Positions 1 to 6,015 of a stretch of 6,058 nucleotides of DNA are shown here, piece after piece (the stretch's first letter is position 1; each line of letters opens with the position of its first letter). Under the pieces are notes generated by a model. The model searched no databases, was not told the DNA's origin, and saw only the letters and a program-made list of their open reading frames with translations. This DNA comes from Acidobacteriaceae bacterium (GTDB taxonomy: Bacteria; Acidobacteriota; Terriglobia; Terriglobales; Acidobacteriaceae): NCBI GenBank assembly GCA_030040395.1, contig JASHTU010000518.1, positions 1 through 6,058 on the forward strand, read 5' to 3'. Both the position numbers and the translations under genes were made by a program.

Positions 1-560
1 CGGAAAGCAAGAAGGACGACGCGCTGCGGCTGGGCGCCGACGAAGTGGTGCTTTCGAAAGATGCGAACCAGATGGCGAAGCACGCGGGCAGCTTCGACTT
101 TATTCTGGATGCCGTGGCCGCGACGCATGACATTAACGCGTATATCAACCTGCTGGGCCGCGACGGCAACCTCACCATGGTGGGCGCGCCGGAGCAGCCG
201 CTGCCGGTAGCGGTATTCGGGCTGCTGTTCAAGCGGCGGAGTTTTTCAGGATCGGCGATCGGAAGCCTGGCCGAGACGCAGGAGATGCTGGATTTCTGCG
301 GCCAGCACAACATTACCTCGGATGTGGAGGTGATTCCGGCGCAAAAGATCAACGAAGCCTACGAGCGGCTGTTGAAGTCGGACGTGATGTTGTGCCCGGC
401 GCAAAAATCCAGCATCTCCTGCGTCTCCGCCATGCCTCCGATCATCGATCCCGAAAAGCTGCGCCGCCCCATGATCAAGCCGAACACCGCAACCGGCAGC
501 GGCGTTTCCGGCGCGCCCACCATGGTGAGGTTGCCGTCGCGGGCAAGCAGGTTGATGTAA
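1..560 (+). CDS. Zinc-dependent NADP alcohol dehydrogenase (YahK/CAD-like), 3' fragment with an aberrant tail
   Basis: The 5' part lies outside the window. The reading frame is open from base 3 and gives ESKKDDALRLGADEVV, the stretch just after the second strand of the Rossmann fold in cinnamyl-alcohol-dehydrogenase-like medium-chain dehydrogenases. It continues through SFDFILDAVAA, DGNLTMVGAP, FSGSAIG, ETQEMLDFC and INEAYERLLKSDV, all family landmarks. These enzymes interconvert aldehydes and alcohols with NADP(H) in the cytoplasm. Homology stops at base 386. The usual C-terminus (a YRFVID-type strand and a few more residues, about 13 in all) is absent. Instead the frame runs on for 57 codons that are antisense to the neighbouring dehydrogenase and stops at TAA 558-560. 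Only bases 1-386 are therefore true dehydrogenase sequence. It is either a broken gene or one side of a chimeric join. The family is certain; the substrate cannot be told. Confidence 0.8.
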   Translation, partial: ESKKDDALRLGADEVVLSKDANQMAKHAGSFDFILDAVAATHDINAYINLLGRDGNLTMVGAPEQPLPVAVFGLLFKRRSFSGSAIGSLAETQEMLDFCGQHNITSDVEVIPAQKINEAYERLLKSDVMLCPAQKSSISCVSAMPPIIDPEKLRRPMIKPNTATGSGVSGAPTMVRLPSRASRLM

Positions 561-691
561 GCGTTGATGTCATGCTCGGCCGCGACCGCGTCGAGAATGA
601 AGTCGAAGCTGCCTGCATGTTTGTTCATTTCGTCCGCGTTGCGGCTGATCACCACTTCGTCGGCGCCCAGCCGCAGCGCGTCCTCCTTTTT
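9..691. repeat. Diverged inverted repeat formed by two convergent dehydrogenase paralogues
   Basis: Bases 9-323 (+) and 377-691 (-) align over 105 codons without gaps. By hand count 87 of 105 residues (about 83 %) and 251 of 315 bases (about 80 %) match. Most base differences fall at third codon positions, and runs such as the codons for RDGNLTMVGAP are identical. The arms are separated by only 53 bp. The divergence shows two separately evolving genes, not a fresh fold-back copy of one molecule. Confidence 0.85.
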
Positions 692-1330
692 GCCCGGCGA
701 TGTCGTGAACGCTACCGTGTGCGCCCCAAATGCGTGCGCGAACTTCACCGCCATGTGGCCCAGTCCGCCCAGGCCCACCACCCCCACTTTCTTTCCCTTG
801 CTCACGCCCCAGTGGCGCATGGGCGAGTAGGTCGTAATCCCCGCGCACAGCAGCGGCCCCACGCCGGCAAGGTTCAGGTTCGATGGCGCGCGTATCACAA
901 ACCGCTCGTCCACCACGATGCTCTCCGAATAGCCGCCGTAGGTCACGCCTCCAAGATGTTTGTCCGGGAAGTTATAGGTGAGTGTCAGGTTCGGGCAGAA
1001 CTGCTCAAAGCCCGCCTTGCACTCCGTGCAGGTCCCGTCGGAGTCGACCATGCAGCCCACCGCCGCCAGGTCGCCCGCCTTGAATTTCGTCACCGCCGAT
1101 CCCACCTTCGTCACCCGCCCCACGATCTCATGTCCCGGAATGCAGGGATAAACGGTCGGCATCAAGCCGCTCCACTCGTTGCGGGCCTGGTGGAGATCGG
1201 AGTGGCAGATGCCGCAGAAGAGAATCTCGATCTGTACGTCATGTTCTGTAGCATCGCGCCGCGTGATCGTCGCGGAAACGAACGGCGAAGTAGGACTGGA
1301 AACGGAATAAGCCTTTGCGTTGTACGTCAT
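359..1330 (-). CDS. Zinc-dependent NADP alcohol dehydrogenase (YahK/CAD-like), C-terminally truncated
   Basis: A medium-chain dehydrogenase/reductase of 323 residues; relatives have about 350. The GroES-like domain (about 1-150) carries the catalytic zinc site: C39 in CGICHSDLH, H67-E68 in PGHE, and C162 in LLCAGITTYSP. The structural zinc loop (98-112) keeps C101, C104 and C112 but has D98 where E. coli YahK has cysteine. The nucleotide-binding fold follows with GLGGLG at 186-191, and FTTSP at 208-212 suits NADPH. Expected role: NADPH-linked reduction of aldehydes to alcohols in the cytoplasm. The ATG at 1330 follows AAAGG/GGTGA, a good ribosome site. After NITSD (D318) the frame leaves the family and reads only FNSRS before TAG at 359-361, so about 35 C-terminal residues are missing. 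The last bases are antisense to the convergent dehydrogenase. If the join is real, the protein is probably unstable or inactive; if it is an assembly artefact, the gene is intact elsewhere. Confidence 0.88.
   Translation of the reverse strand: MTYNAKAYSVSSPTSPFVSATITRRDATEHDVQIEILFCGICHSDLHQARNEWSGLMPTVYPCIPGHEIVGRVTKVGSAVTKFKAGDLAAVGCMVDSDGTCTECKAGFEQFCPNLTLTYNFPDKHLGGVTYGGYSESIVVDERFVIRAPSNLNLAGVGPLLCAGITTYSPMRHWGVSKGKKVGVVGLGGLGHMAVKFAHAFGAHTVAFTTSPGKKEDALRLGADEVVISRNADEMNKHAGSFDFILDAVAAEHDINAYINLLARDGNLTMVGAPETPLPVAVFGLIMGRRSFSGSMIGGMAETQEMLDFCAGHNITSDFNSRS
377..386. other. Tail-to-tail junction at a 10-bp microhomology
   Basis: The sequence GTCGGACGTG reads in the plus gene as the end of LKSDV (AAG TCG GAC GTG). 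On the minus strand it is the end of NITSD (ACG TCC GAC) plus one preceding base that would fit a following valine. Left of it everything belongs to the plus-strand gene; right of it everything belongs to the minus-strand gene. Both genes lose their 3' ends here. The overlap is nine certain bases plus one probable base. Confidence 0.75.
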
Positions 1331-1331
1331 G

Positions 1332-1340
1332 TCACCTTTC
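1332..1340 (-). promoter_or_regulatory. Ribosome binding site of the minus-strand dehydrogenase
   Basis: On the minus strand GAAAGGTGA precedes the ATG at 1330. AAAGG ends four bases before the start codon and GGTGA ends one base before it. Either register pairs with the 3' end of 16S rRNA, which supports this start. Confidence 0.6.
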
Positions 1341-1349
1341 CCTCATGAA

Positions 1350-1376
1350 AATTGCAGGACGCGCGCCTGCCAAATT
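1350..1376. promoter_or_regulatory. Inverted repeat just upstream of the dehydrogenase start (candidate operator)
   Basis: AATTGCAGG at 1350-1358 and CCTGCCAAATT at 1366-1376 pair as an inverted repeat. GCAGG/CCTGC is perfect across a 7-base loop, and AATT/AATT continues it after a 2-base bulge. It sits about 20 bp upstream of the ATG at 1330, where a repressor site or a small leader hairpin would act. A third AATTG lies at 1383-1387. The role is inferred from position only. Confidence 0.3.
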
Positions 1377-1636
1377 GAAAGGAATTGTGGAACCGGAACC
1401 GGTCCCGCCATGTGTCTAACATCGACCGCAATTCGACCTTGCCGTCGGCAGGTTTCGCCTCGGCAGCTCTACCGGAAACCTGGCCGACCGCGGCCCGCGC
1501 AGCTTCTTCAACACAAGACTACGGCAGAGGACCCCCTGACCGGTATCCCGATCCTGCCGATTCCTTGCCCGATTCCGCCGGAACTCAGGATTTTGTATGA
1601 ATTTTTATGCTTTCGGCCGCGGGCGCCCGGAACCGC

Positions 1637-4600
1637 TCAAAACCGCATCCGCAACCCAAACTGAATTTGCCGCTCGCGATAGTAATTCGTCCCATTGATG
1701 TCCAGCGGATACCCGAACGCCGGCGTGGTCGCCGCCGTTCCCGTCGTGCCCTGAGTCAAAAAGTTCAGCGTCGGGAAGGTCCCCGTCGCCCCGCCCGACT
1801 CCAGGTAATACCCCGTCGTTTCGATCTGCGTCACGTTCTGGTGGTTGAACAGATTGAAGCTTTCCGCCAGCATCTCCAACTGCCGCATGTCGCCCAAATC
1901 GAATTTCTTGCCCAGCCGCACATCCGCCTTCCACGCCTGCGGATACCGAAACGTGTTCCGCCCCACACCGTACACGCGGTTGTCGCCGCCCGACCCGTTC
2001 ATCCCCGGCCCCAGCCCCGCAATCACCGCGCCCGCCGTCGTGTGCTCCTCGGCCAGAGAGCCTGCCGTCCGCATCGTGTACGGCAGGCCGCTATGGAACT
2101 GCCCGATCCCCGACAGCATCCACCCGTTGGCGAACCGTCCCTCCCAATGGCGCCGCTTCCACGGTGCTTCGTACATCACCATCGCCGCCGCCGAGTGCCT
2201 TTCATCCAGGTTGCTCGTTCCATACTCCGCGCTGAAGTCCTCTGGATCCAGCACGTCGCTGCCCGACACCGTCGTGCTCTCGTTGGGATTCCAGTCCATG
2301 GCGTGGGAATAGGTGTAGTGCGCGTGCAGGCTCAGCCCCCGTTGCCCGTAGCGCGTCATTTTGATCGTCGCCGCCTCATACGTCGAGTTCGCCCGGCTCA
2401 TGATCTCCGTGATCTGCTGGTAATCCGGGTTCAGCCGCCCGCACACTCCGCCCGGTGTCAGCGGCGCGTTTGCGGGGCAGTTCGCCGCCGGCCACAAGGC
2501 GTAAAACGGAACCGTGATCTGCGCAGCCTTGATCGGCCCCTGTCCGGTCTTGTCCACCACCCCGAACGTGATCGTCTGCGGATTCACCGCCGGGTCGAAG
2601 TTCGTATCGATCGCCACCGGCAGCCGCCGTCCCAGGCTCACCATGGCCGCCGCCGTCACCAGCACCCGTCCCGGCAGCGCCTCTTCCACGCTCGCCACCG
2701 CCTGGTGCACTTCGGGGTTGCGGAACCGGGGCGCAAACTCCACCGCTCCCGGCGTCACCACGCTCGCCGGCTGGCCCTGCAGCACATAAGGAAACGGCGG
2801 CGCCGCGCTCGTCTCCGTTTGCGGGTTCAATCCGTCCGTCGGCCGGATGAAGAAATTCAGGTCCCCCTTCAGCGAACCCGTCTGCGTCAGCGCCGTCTCC
2901 AGCGTCGCGTTCTCCGTGCGCCCAAAATACATCCCGTAGCCCAGCCGCATCACCGGCCAGCGCCCATCCTGTTTGCCCACCGCCATGCTTACGCGCGGAC
3001 CCCACTGATTCCCCAGAACGGGCAGCTTCTCCGTCAAAGGCAGCTCGGGATTCTCCACAAGCGCCAGCGGCGGCGGCAGTTGCTCCCGCTCCCAGCGCAG
3101 CCCCGCCGAAAACACCGCCATCCTCCCCGCCCGCCACTGCGCGGTCACATACCCCGCCCAATCGTTCGTGCTTAAATGCCAATACGTCGGCCCCATCACC
3201 TGCGAGAAGTACGTGTAGCAGGGCAGTGCCCCGAACGTCGTCGCCGTCACGCCGCAGTCGTGCGGATTCTGGTAGCTCATCAGGCTCCCCAGCCCGAACT
3301 TCTCAAATGCCACGGCGTCCGAGATAAAGTCCTGCACCTTTGCGTAGTGGTACGTCCCCGTCTGGTTGCGCAGCAAACTGGTCGCATCGGAGTTGTGGTC
3401 AATCTCGAATCCCGCCTTTACCAGCAGTTTGTCGCGCACCCAGTCCACCATCTCCTGCGCATGGTAAAGCCGCTCGTCCGGATAGCTCCCCTGCCCGAAG
3501 CGCGATGGATTTCCAATCGTGAATCCATACCGCGAGTCCACCACCATCTGCGGCAACTGCCCGTATGCGTTTCCGTTCAAAAAACCCTGCTCAAAGTTCG
3601 AAGGCGCATCGGGCCGCGCCGTCAGAATGTCGCGCCCCGCAGAAACCTGCGTCACCGCCAGCAAATTCGGCGTCAAAAACTGCTCCCATCGCGCCAGCAG
3701 CCACTCCTCGCTGGCCCGGCTCGACCCGAAGCTGTGGCTTCCATAATCTTCTTCGACCCGCGTCAGCCCGCCGCCCGCCGAGTTCCAATCCGCGCCCGCG
3801 CCTTCCACCGTGAAGCGGCTCCGTTCCGTCGCGGGCCAGTCAATCCGCGCGAATCCCACCCACTGCGACGAGGTCCGTGGAGCCGGCCCCAGCAGTCCGC
3901 CTAACTGCTCCAATCCCGCCGCGTAACCCGCCCCCGGCGCCCCTAGATAATCGTCGTAAGCCTGGTTCAGGCTCTCGCCAAGCTGCGCGCTCAGCAGCGC
4001 AACCTCCGGACTGGTCGGTTCCGGCAGATTGAAAAACTCGCTCGCCGTCTTCACCGTCGCCACTCCGGGATCGTTGCGCCGGTACGCGTCCAGCGCCCCA
4101 AACCAGAACAGCTTGTCGGGCTTCAGCCGGCTCCCCGCCCCGATCCCCCACGTCATCTCGTGGTCGGGCGGCGTATACGGCGCGGCCGTGAAACTCGGCG
4201 CCGTCGCCGTGCCGGTGTTTTCGACCCACTGCGTAAACGGGTTCCGCGCCCCCCACGAATTCTGCCGGTCAAACAGGAACCCCTGGCCGTGAAACTCGTT
4301 TGATCCCCCTCGCGTCTCCACGTTGGTCCGTCCGCCCGCCGCGTGCGCGCCTTTGGCTTCCACGTCTCCGGCCGCAATCTCCACTTCGCGGATCGCCACC
4401 TCGCTTATCGCCAACCCGCGCTCACCGTATCCCTGGCTCATCTCGTTCTGGCCCCCCTCGCCCGGTCCGGTCACGCCCGAGTCCTCCGACCTCGGCCCCG
4501 CACCCGCCGCGCTTCCGAAAGCCAGCCGCATGCTCGCCCCGTCAATCGTCGCGTCCGCCGTGTCCTGTCCCGCGCCGCGCAGCGCAACCTGCGCCGATCC

Positions 4601-5794
4601 CGCACCCGCGGTCGCCCCGGGCGTGTCGAGCACAAAGTCCTGCCAATGCCGCCCGCTCGCCGGCAGCGCCTGCAACTGCGCTGACGAAATCGTGGTGGTC
4701 ACCGCCGGCGCAGCAGGATCGGCCTCTTCTGTCGCAGCCTCCACGTGACTGAACGGTGAAGGAAGCATCGCCATCGCCGCCCTGAATCCTCGGGCCACCA
4801 TAGCCCGCACCGCCATATTCGCGGCCAAATTCGCCGTCAGATCCGCTGTCAAATTCGCCTTCACTGCGGCGCCCGGCGCCTCTGCCGCCAGCGAGTCATG
4901 CTCCGTGCCGCTCCACGCCGGCAACCTCCCCAGCGTCTCCGGCGCAATTGCCGCAGCCTCTTCCACCGTCACCGGTGTCGTTTGGATCGCAACCCGTTTC
5001 GCCGCCTGCGCCATTCTCGCCGCGGCTTCCGGCGCGCTCCGCGCCTCCAGAGGGCCATTCTGCAGCGGCTCCACCCGCAGTTCTATATCCGCCGTCACCG
5101 TCTCCACAGCAATTTGCGCTTTGGGAATGGGCTCTCGAGCGACCCTCGCCGTCGCGTCCTTCGCCGCCAAAGGTTCCTGCCGCAAAGGTTCAGCCGCCAG
5201 CCTCACCTCCGTCGCCAACGCCTCTAAACCAATTGACGCCGCAGTTTCAGGCTTTATTGCGGTCTCGGTCGGCGCGACCGGCGCCGCGGCCAAAACCGGC
5301 TCCACGGGCGCTGGCTCAAACGCCATCGCCGCCTGCACTCGCGCCTCGCGCCCCCCGAAAATCTCAATGTCGTCCAGCCGTCCCCGGCCCAACCCCGCGC
5401 TTTCTGCCTCCAAACTGTACTCGCCCGCGTCGAGCCCCGTGAACCGGTACGCCCCGTTTTTTCCCGTTGTGGTGTGCGTCTCCGCCCCCGTCGCCTCGTT
5501 CCGCAGCACCACCGTCACCCCGGCCAGCGGGGCCGAGCGCATATCCGTAAGTTTTCCCGAGAGCGACCCGGCTGTCTCCTGCCCCGACGCCGCCGGCAAA
5601 AGCAATGCCATCCCCAACCCCGCCAGCAGCACCGCCGCCCATCTGAGTGGAACCCTGCTCCGCCTTGGGTATTTTCCCCATCGCCCAGGACCCCGGCTGC
5701 GCACACTTGGCGCTTCTTCTTCCTCAATGGAAAGCCGTCCGGCACGGGCCCAAAAAGTCCGCGTGAGTCGGGAAAATCCTCGAGTCCCCGCCAT
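1637..5794 (-). CDS. TonB-dependent receptor, Oar-like, with carboxypeptidase-regulatory-like N-terminal domain
   Basis: Outer-membrane, TonB-driven transporter of about 1385 residues, numbered here from the ATG at 5794. A signal peptide (charged RRSRVPLRW at 44-52, hydrophobic core 53-66) ends near ASG/Q at 71/72. Residues 74-158 form a CarboxypepD_reg-like beta sandwich (SGKLTD, PLAGVTVVLRN, GAYRFTGLDAGEYSLE). Residues 159-365 are an Ala/Glu/Pro-rich linker without Tyr or Cys. The plug follows (about 366-510: TISSAQLQALPASGRHWQDF, DGASMR, GGRTNVETRGGSNEFHG). The barrel ends in QFGLRMRF, with the terminal Phe needed for BAM insertion. Two Cys pairs with equal spacing, C847/C859 and C1106/C1118, probably close extracellular loops. 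The substrate is unknown; Acidobacteriota relatives are many and mostly uncharacterised. The start is uncertain: the frame is open to a GTG at 5875 (1412 residues, no ribosome site). ATG 5794 has GGTGA five bases upstream, and GTG 5704 would give the most usual signal-peptide length. Confidence 0.9.
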   Translation of the reverse strand: MAGTRGFSRLTRTFWARAGRLSIEEEEAPSVRSRGPGRWGKYPRRSRVPLRWAAVLLAGLGMALLLPAASGQETAGSLSGKLTDMRSAPLAGVTVVLRNEATGAETHTTTGKNGAYRFTGLDAGEYSLEAESAGLGRGRLDDIEIFGGREARVQAAMAFEPAPVEPVLAAAPVAPTETAIKPETAASIGLEALATEVRLAAEPLRQEPLAAKDATARVAREPIPKAQIAVETVTADIELRVEPLQNGPLEARSAPEAAARMAQAAKRVAIQTTPVTVEEAAAIAPETLGRLPAWSGTEHDSLAAEAPGAAVKANLTADLTANLAANMAVRAMVARGFRAAMAMLPSPFSHVEAATEEADPAAPAVTTTISSAQLQALPASGRHWQDFVLDTPGATAGAGSAQVALRGAGQDTADATIDGASMRLAFGSAAGAGPRSEDSGVTGPGEGGQNEMSQGYGERGLAISEVAIREVEIAAGDVEAKGAHAAGGRTNVETRGGSNEFHGQGFLFDRQNSWGARNPFTQWVENTGTATAPSFTAAPYTPPDHEMTWGIGAGSRLKPDKLFWFGALDAYRRNDPGVATVKTASEFFNLPEPTSPEVALLSAQLGESLNQAYDDYLGAPGAGYAAGLEQLGGLLGPAPRTSSQWVGFARIDWPATERSRFTVEGAGADWNSAGGGLTRVEEDYGSHSFGSSRASEEWLLARWEQFLTPNLLAVTQVSAGRDILTARPDAPSNFEQGFLNGNAYGQLPQMVVDSRYGFTIGNPSRFGQGSYPDERLYHAQEMVDWVRDKLLVKAGFEIDHNSDATSLLRNQTGTYHYAKVQDFISDAVAFEKFGLGSLMSYQNPHDCGVTATTFGALPCYTYFSQVMGPTYWHLSTNDWAGYVTAQWRAGRMAVFSAGLRWEREQLPPPLALVENPELPLTEKLPVLGNQWGPRVSMAVGKQDGRWPVMRLGYGMYFGRTENATLETALTQTGSLKGDLNFFIRPTDGLNPQTETSAAPPFPYVLQGQPASVVTPGAVEFAPRFRNPEVHQAVASVEEALPGRVLVTAAAMVSLGRRLPVAIDTNFDPAVNPQTITFGVVDKTGQGPIKAAQITVPFYALWPAANCPANAPLTPGGVCGRLNPDYQQITEIMSRANSTYEAATIKMTRYGQRGLSLHAHYTYSHAMDWNPNESTTVSGSDVLDPEDFSAEYGTSNLDERHSAAAMVMYEAPWKRRHWEGRFANGWMLSGIGQFHSGLPYTMRTAGSLAEEHTTAGAVIAGLGPGMNGSGGDNRVYGVGRNTFRYPQAWKADVRLGKKFDLGDMRQLEMLAESFNLFNHQNVTQIETTGYYLESGGATGTFPTLNFLTQGTTGTAATTPAFGYPLDINGTNYYRERQIQFGLRMRF
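4700..5320 (-). other. Ala/Glu/Pro-rich linker inside the receptor
   Basis: This segment encodes residues 159-365 of the receptor, between the N-terminal sandwich and the plug. It has no Tyr or Cys and a single Trp, and is dominated by Ala, Glu, Pro, Val and Thr. It contains a degenerate 23-residue motif twice, 40 residues apart (EPLRQEPLAAK and EPLQNGPLEAR), and a four-residue repeat near its C-terminal end. The composition suggests an extended or disordered periplasmic spacer. Most Oar-like receptors, as I know them, have only a short connection here. Confidence 0.7.
4811..4858 (-). repeat. Four tandem four-residue repeats, A-[ND]-[LM]-[TA]
   Basis: Codons read ANLT ADLT ANLA ANMA (receptor residues 313-328). 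At the DNA level CAAATTCGCC occurs at 4826-4835 and 4850-4859, exactly 24 bp apart, which suggests recent duplication by slippage inside the linker. Confidence 0.65.
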
Positions 5795-5799
5795 CCAAG

Positions 5800-5804
5800 T
5801 CACC
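5800..5804 (-). promoter_or_regulatory. Ribosome binding site supporting the receptor start at 5794
   Basis: On the minus strand GGTGA lies five bases before the ATG at 5794. The same GGTGA core precedes the dehydrogenase start. The alternative upstream GTG (5875) is preceded by CCCCTCCT, which is not a ribosome binding sequence. Confidence 0.4.
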
Positions 5805-5847
5805 GGGCTGCGCCAGATCTTGGGAAAACACACAACCCAACCGACGG

Positions 5848-5865
5848 ATCTGCTTTTGAGCAGAT
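5848..5865 (-). promoter_or_regulatory. Hairpin in the receptor leader
   Basis: ATCTGCT (5848-5854) and AGCAGAT (5859-5865) form a perfect 7-bp stem with a 4-base loop. With the start at 5794 it lies in the untranslated leader, about 53 bases before the start codon. No T run follows directly on either strand, so it is not a standard terminator; an mRNA-stability or regulatory role is possible. Confidence 0.4.
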
Positions 5866-5897
5866 GGCTCCGCACAGGAGGGGATTAAATTAAATCA

Positions 5898-5949
5898 GCT
5901 GGAAACACCCGTTTCTTCCGTCCTGCAACAACATAGGAGAGTTTCCAGC
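5898..5949. repeat. 9-bp inverted repeat spanning the predicted receptor transcription start
   Basis: GCTGGAAAC (5898-5906) and GTTTCCAGC (5941-5949) are perfect inverse complements 34 bp apart. The first arm can also pair locally: GAAAC 5902-5906 with GTTTC 5911-5915 across a 4-base loop. The two pairings exclude each other. The outer arm overlaps the predicted transcription start near 5944. Confidence 0.5.
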
Positions 5950-5950
5950 C

Positions 5951-5979
5951 ATTGTATGTCGCCACGCCCGGCCAAAAAA
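5951..5979 (-). promoter_or_regulatory. Candidate sigma-70-type promoter of the receptor
   Basis: Minus strand: the -10 hexamer TACAAT (5956 to 5951) matches the consensus at five of six positions. Exactly 17 bases upstream is TTTTTT (5979 to 5974), a poor -35. Transcription would start near 5944 and give a leader of about 150 bases before the ATG at 5794. A weak -35 with a palindrome further upstream suits an activator-dependent promoter. Confidence 0.4.
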
Positions 5980-5999
5980 GTAACCCCCATCACATCAAA

Positions 6000-6015
6000 A
6001 TTAGAAATTTCTAAT
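6000..6015. promoter_or_regulatory. Perfect 16-bp palindrome (candidate regulator binding site)
   Basis: ATTAGAAATTTCTAAT is fully self-complementary and stands out as AT-only-like sequence in a GC-rich window. Its centre lies about 63.5 bp upstream of the predicted receptor transcription start, close to the spacing used by activators bound upstream of the -35. It could equally be an operator for a gene beyond the right edge. The regulator is unknown. Confidence 0.5.

Larger units (their letters stand above)
1331..1636. other. Intergenic gap between receptor end and dehydrogenase start
   Basis: This 306-bp gap lies between two genes that both read on the minus strand. I see no convincing gene, RNA gene or strong terminator. 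Just after the receptor stop there is a GC-rich self-complementary patch (about 1616-1630) without a clear T run, then an AT-rich patch (1588-1611) that could hold a promoter for the dehydrogenase, although no good -35/-10 pair stands out. An imperfect inverted repeat joins 1522-1531 and 1552-1559. A 6-bp tandem repeat, GGAACC twice, lies at 1389-1400. The length suggests that the dehydrogenase is transcribed on its own and not as a tight operon with the receptor. Confidence 0.5.

Noticed and set aside
9..691. Mobile-element terminal inverted repeats
   Set aside because: The inverted repeat is made of dehydrogenase coding sequence, and no transposase lies between or beside the arms.
392..1348. 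318-codon plus-strand ORF antisense to the dehydrogenase
   Set aside because: The minus strand carries the zinc and nucleotide-binding motifs; this frame is open only because of high GC.
1522..1559. Imperfect inverted repeat CGGCAGAGGA / TCCTGCCG
   Set aside because: Short, bulged, with a 20-base loop in GC-rich DNA; expected by chance.
1600..1640. Possible terminator after the receptor
   Set aside because: CGGGCGCCCG is self-complementary without a loop and no T run follows on the minus strand, so it does not fit an intrinsic terminator.
1607..3175. 522-codon plus-strand ORF
   Set aside because: Arg/Pro/His-rich translation without recognisable motifs; it is the complement of the receptor barrel, which shows clear family sequence on the minus strand.
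4905..5888. 327-codon plus-strand ORF antisense to the receptor N-terminus
   Set aside because: Ser/Ala/Pro-rich shadow of the minus-strand linker and signal region, with no domain pattern.
5979..5996. CRP-like half site TGTGA on the minus strand near the -35
   Set aside because: Only one half matches; the other half (TTACT) is too far from TCACA.
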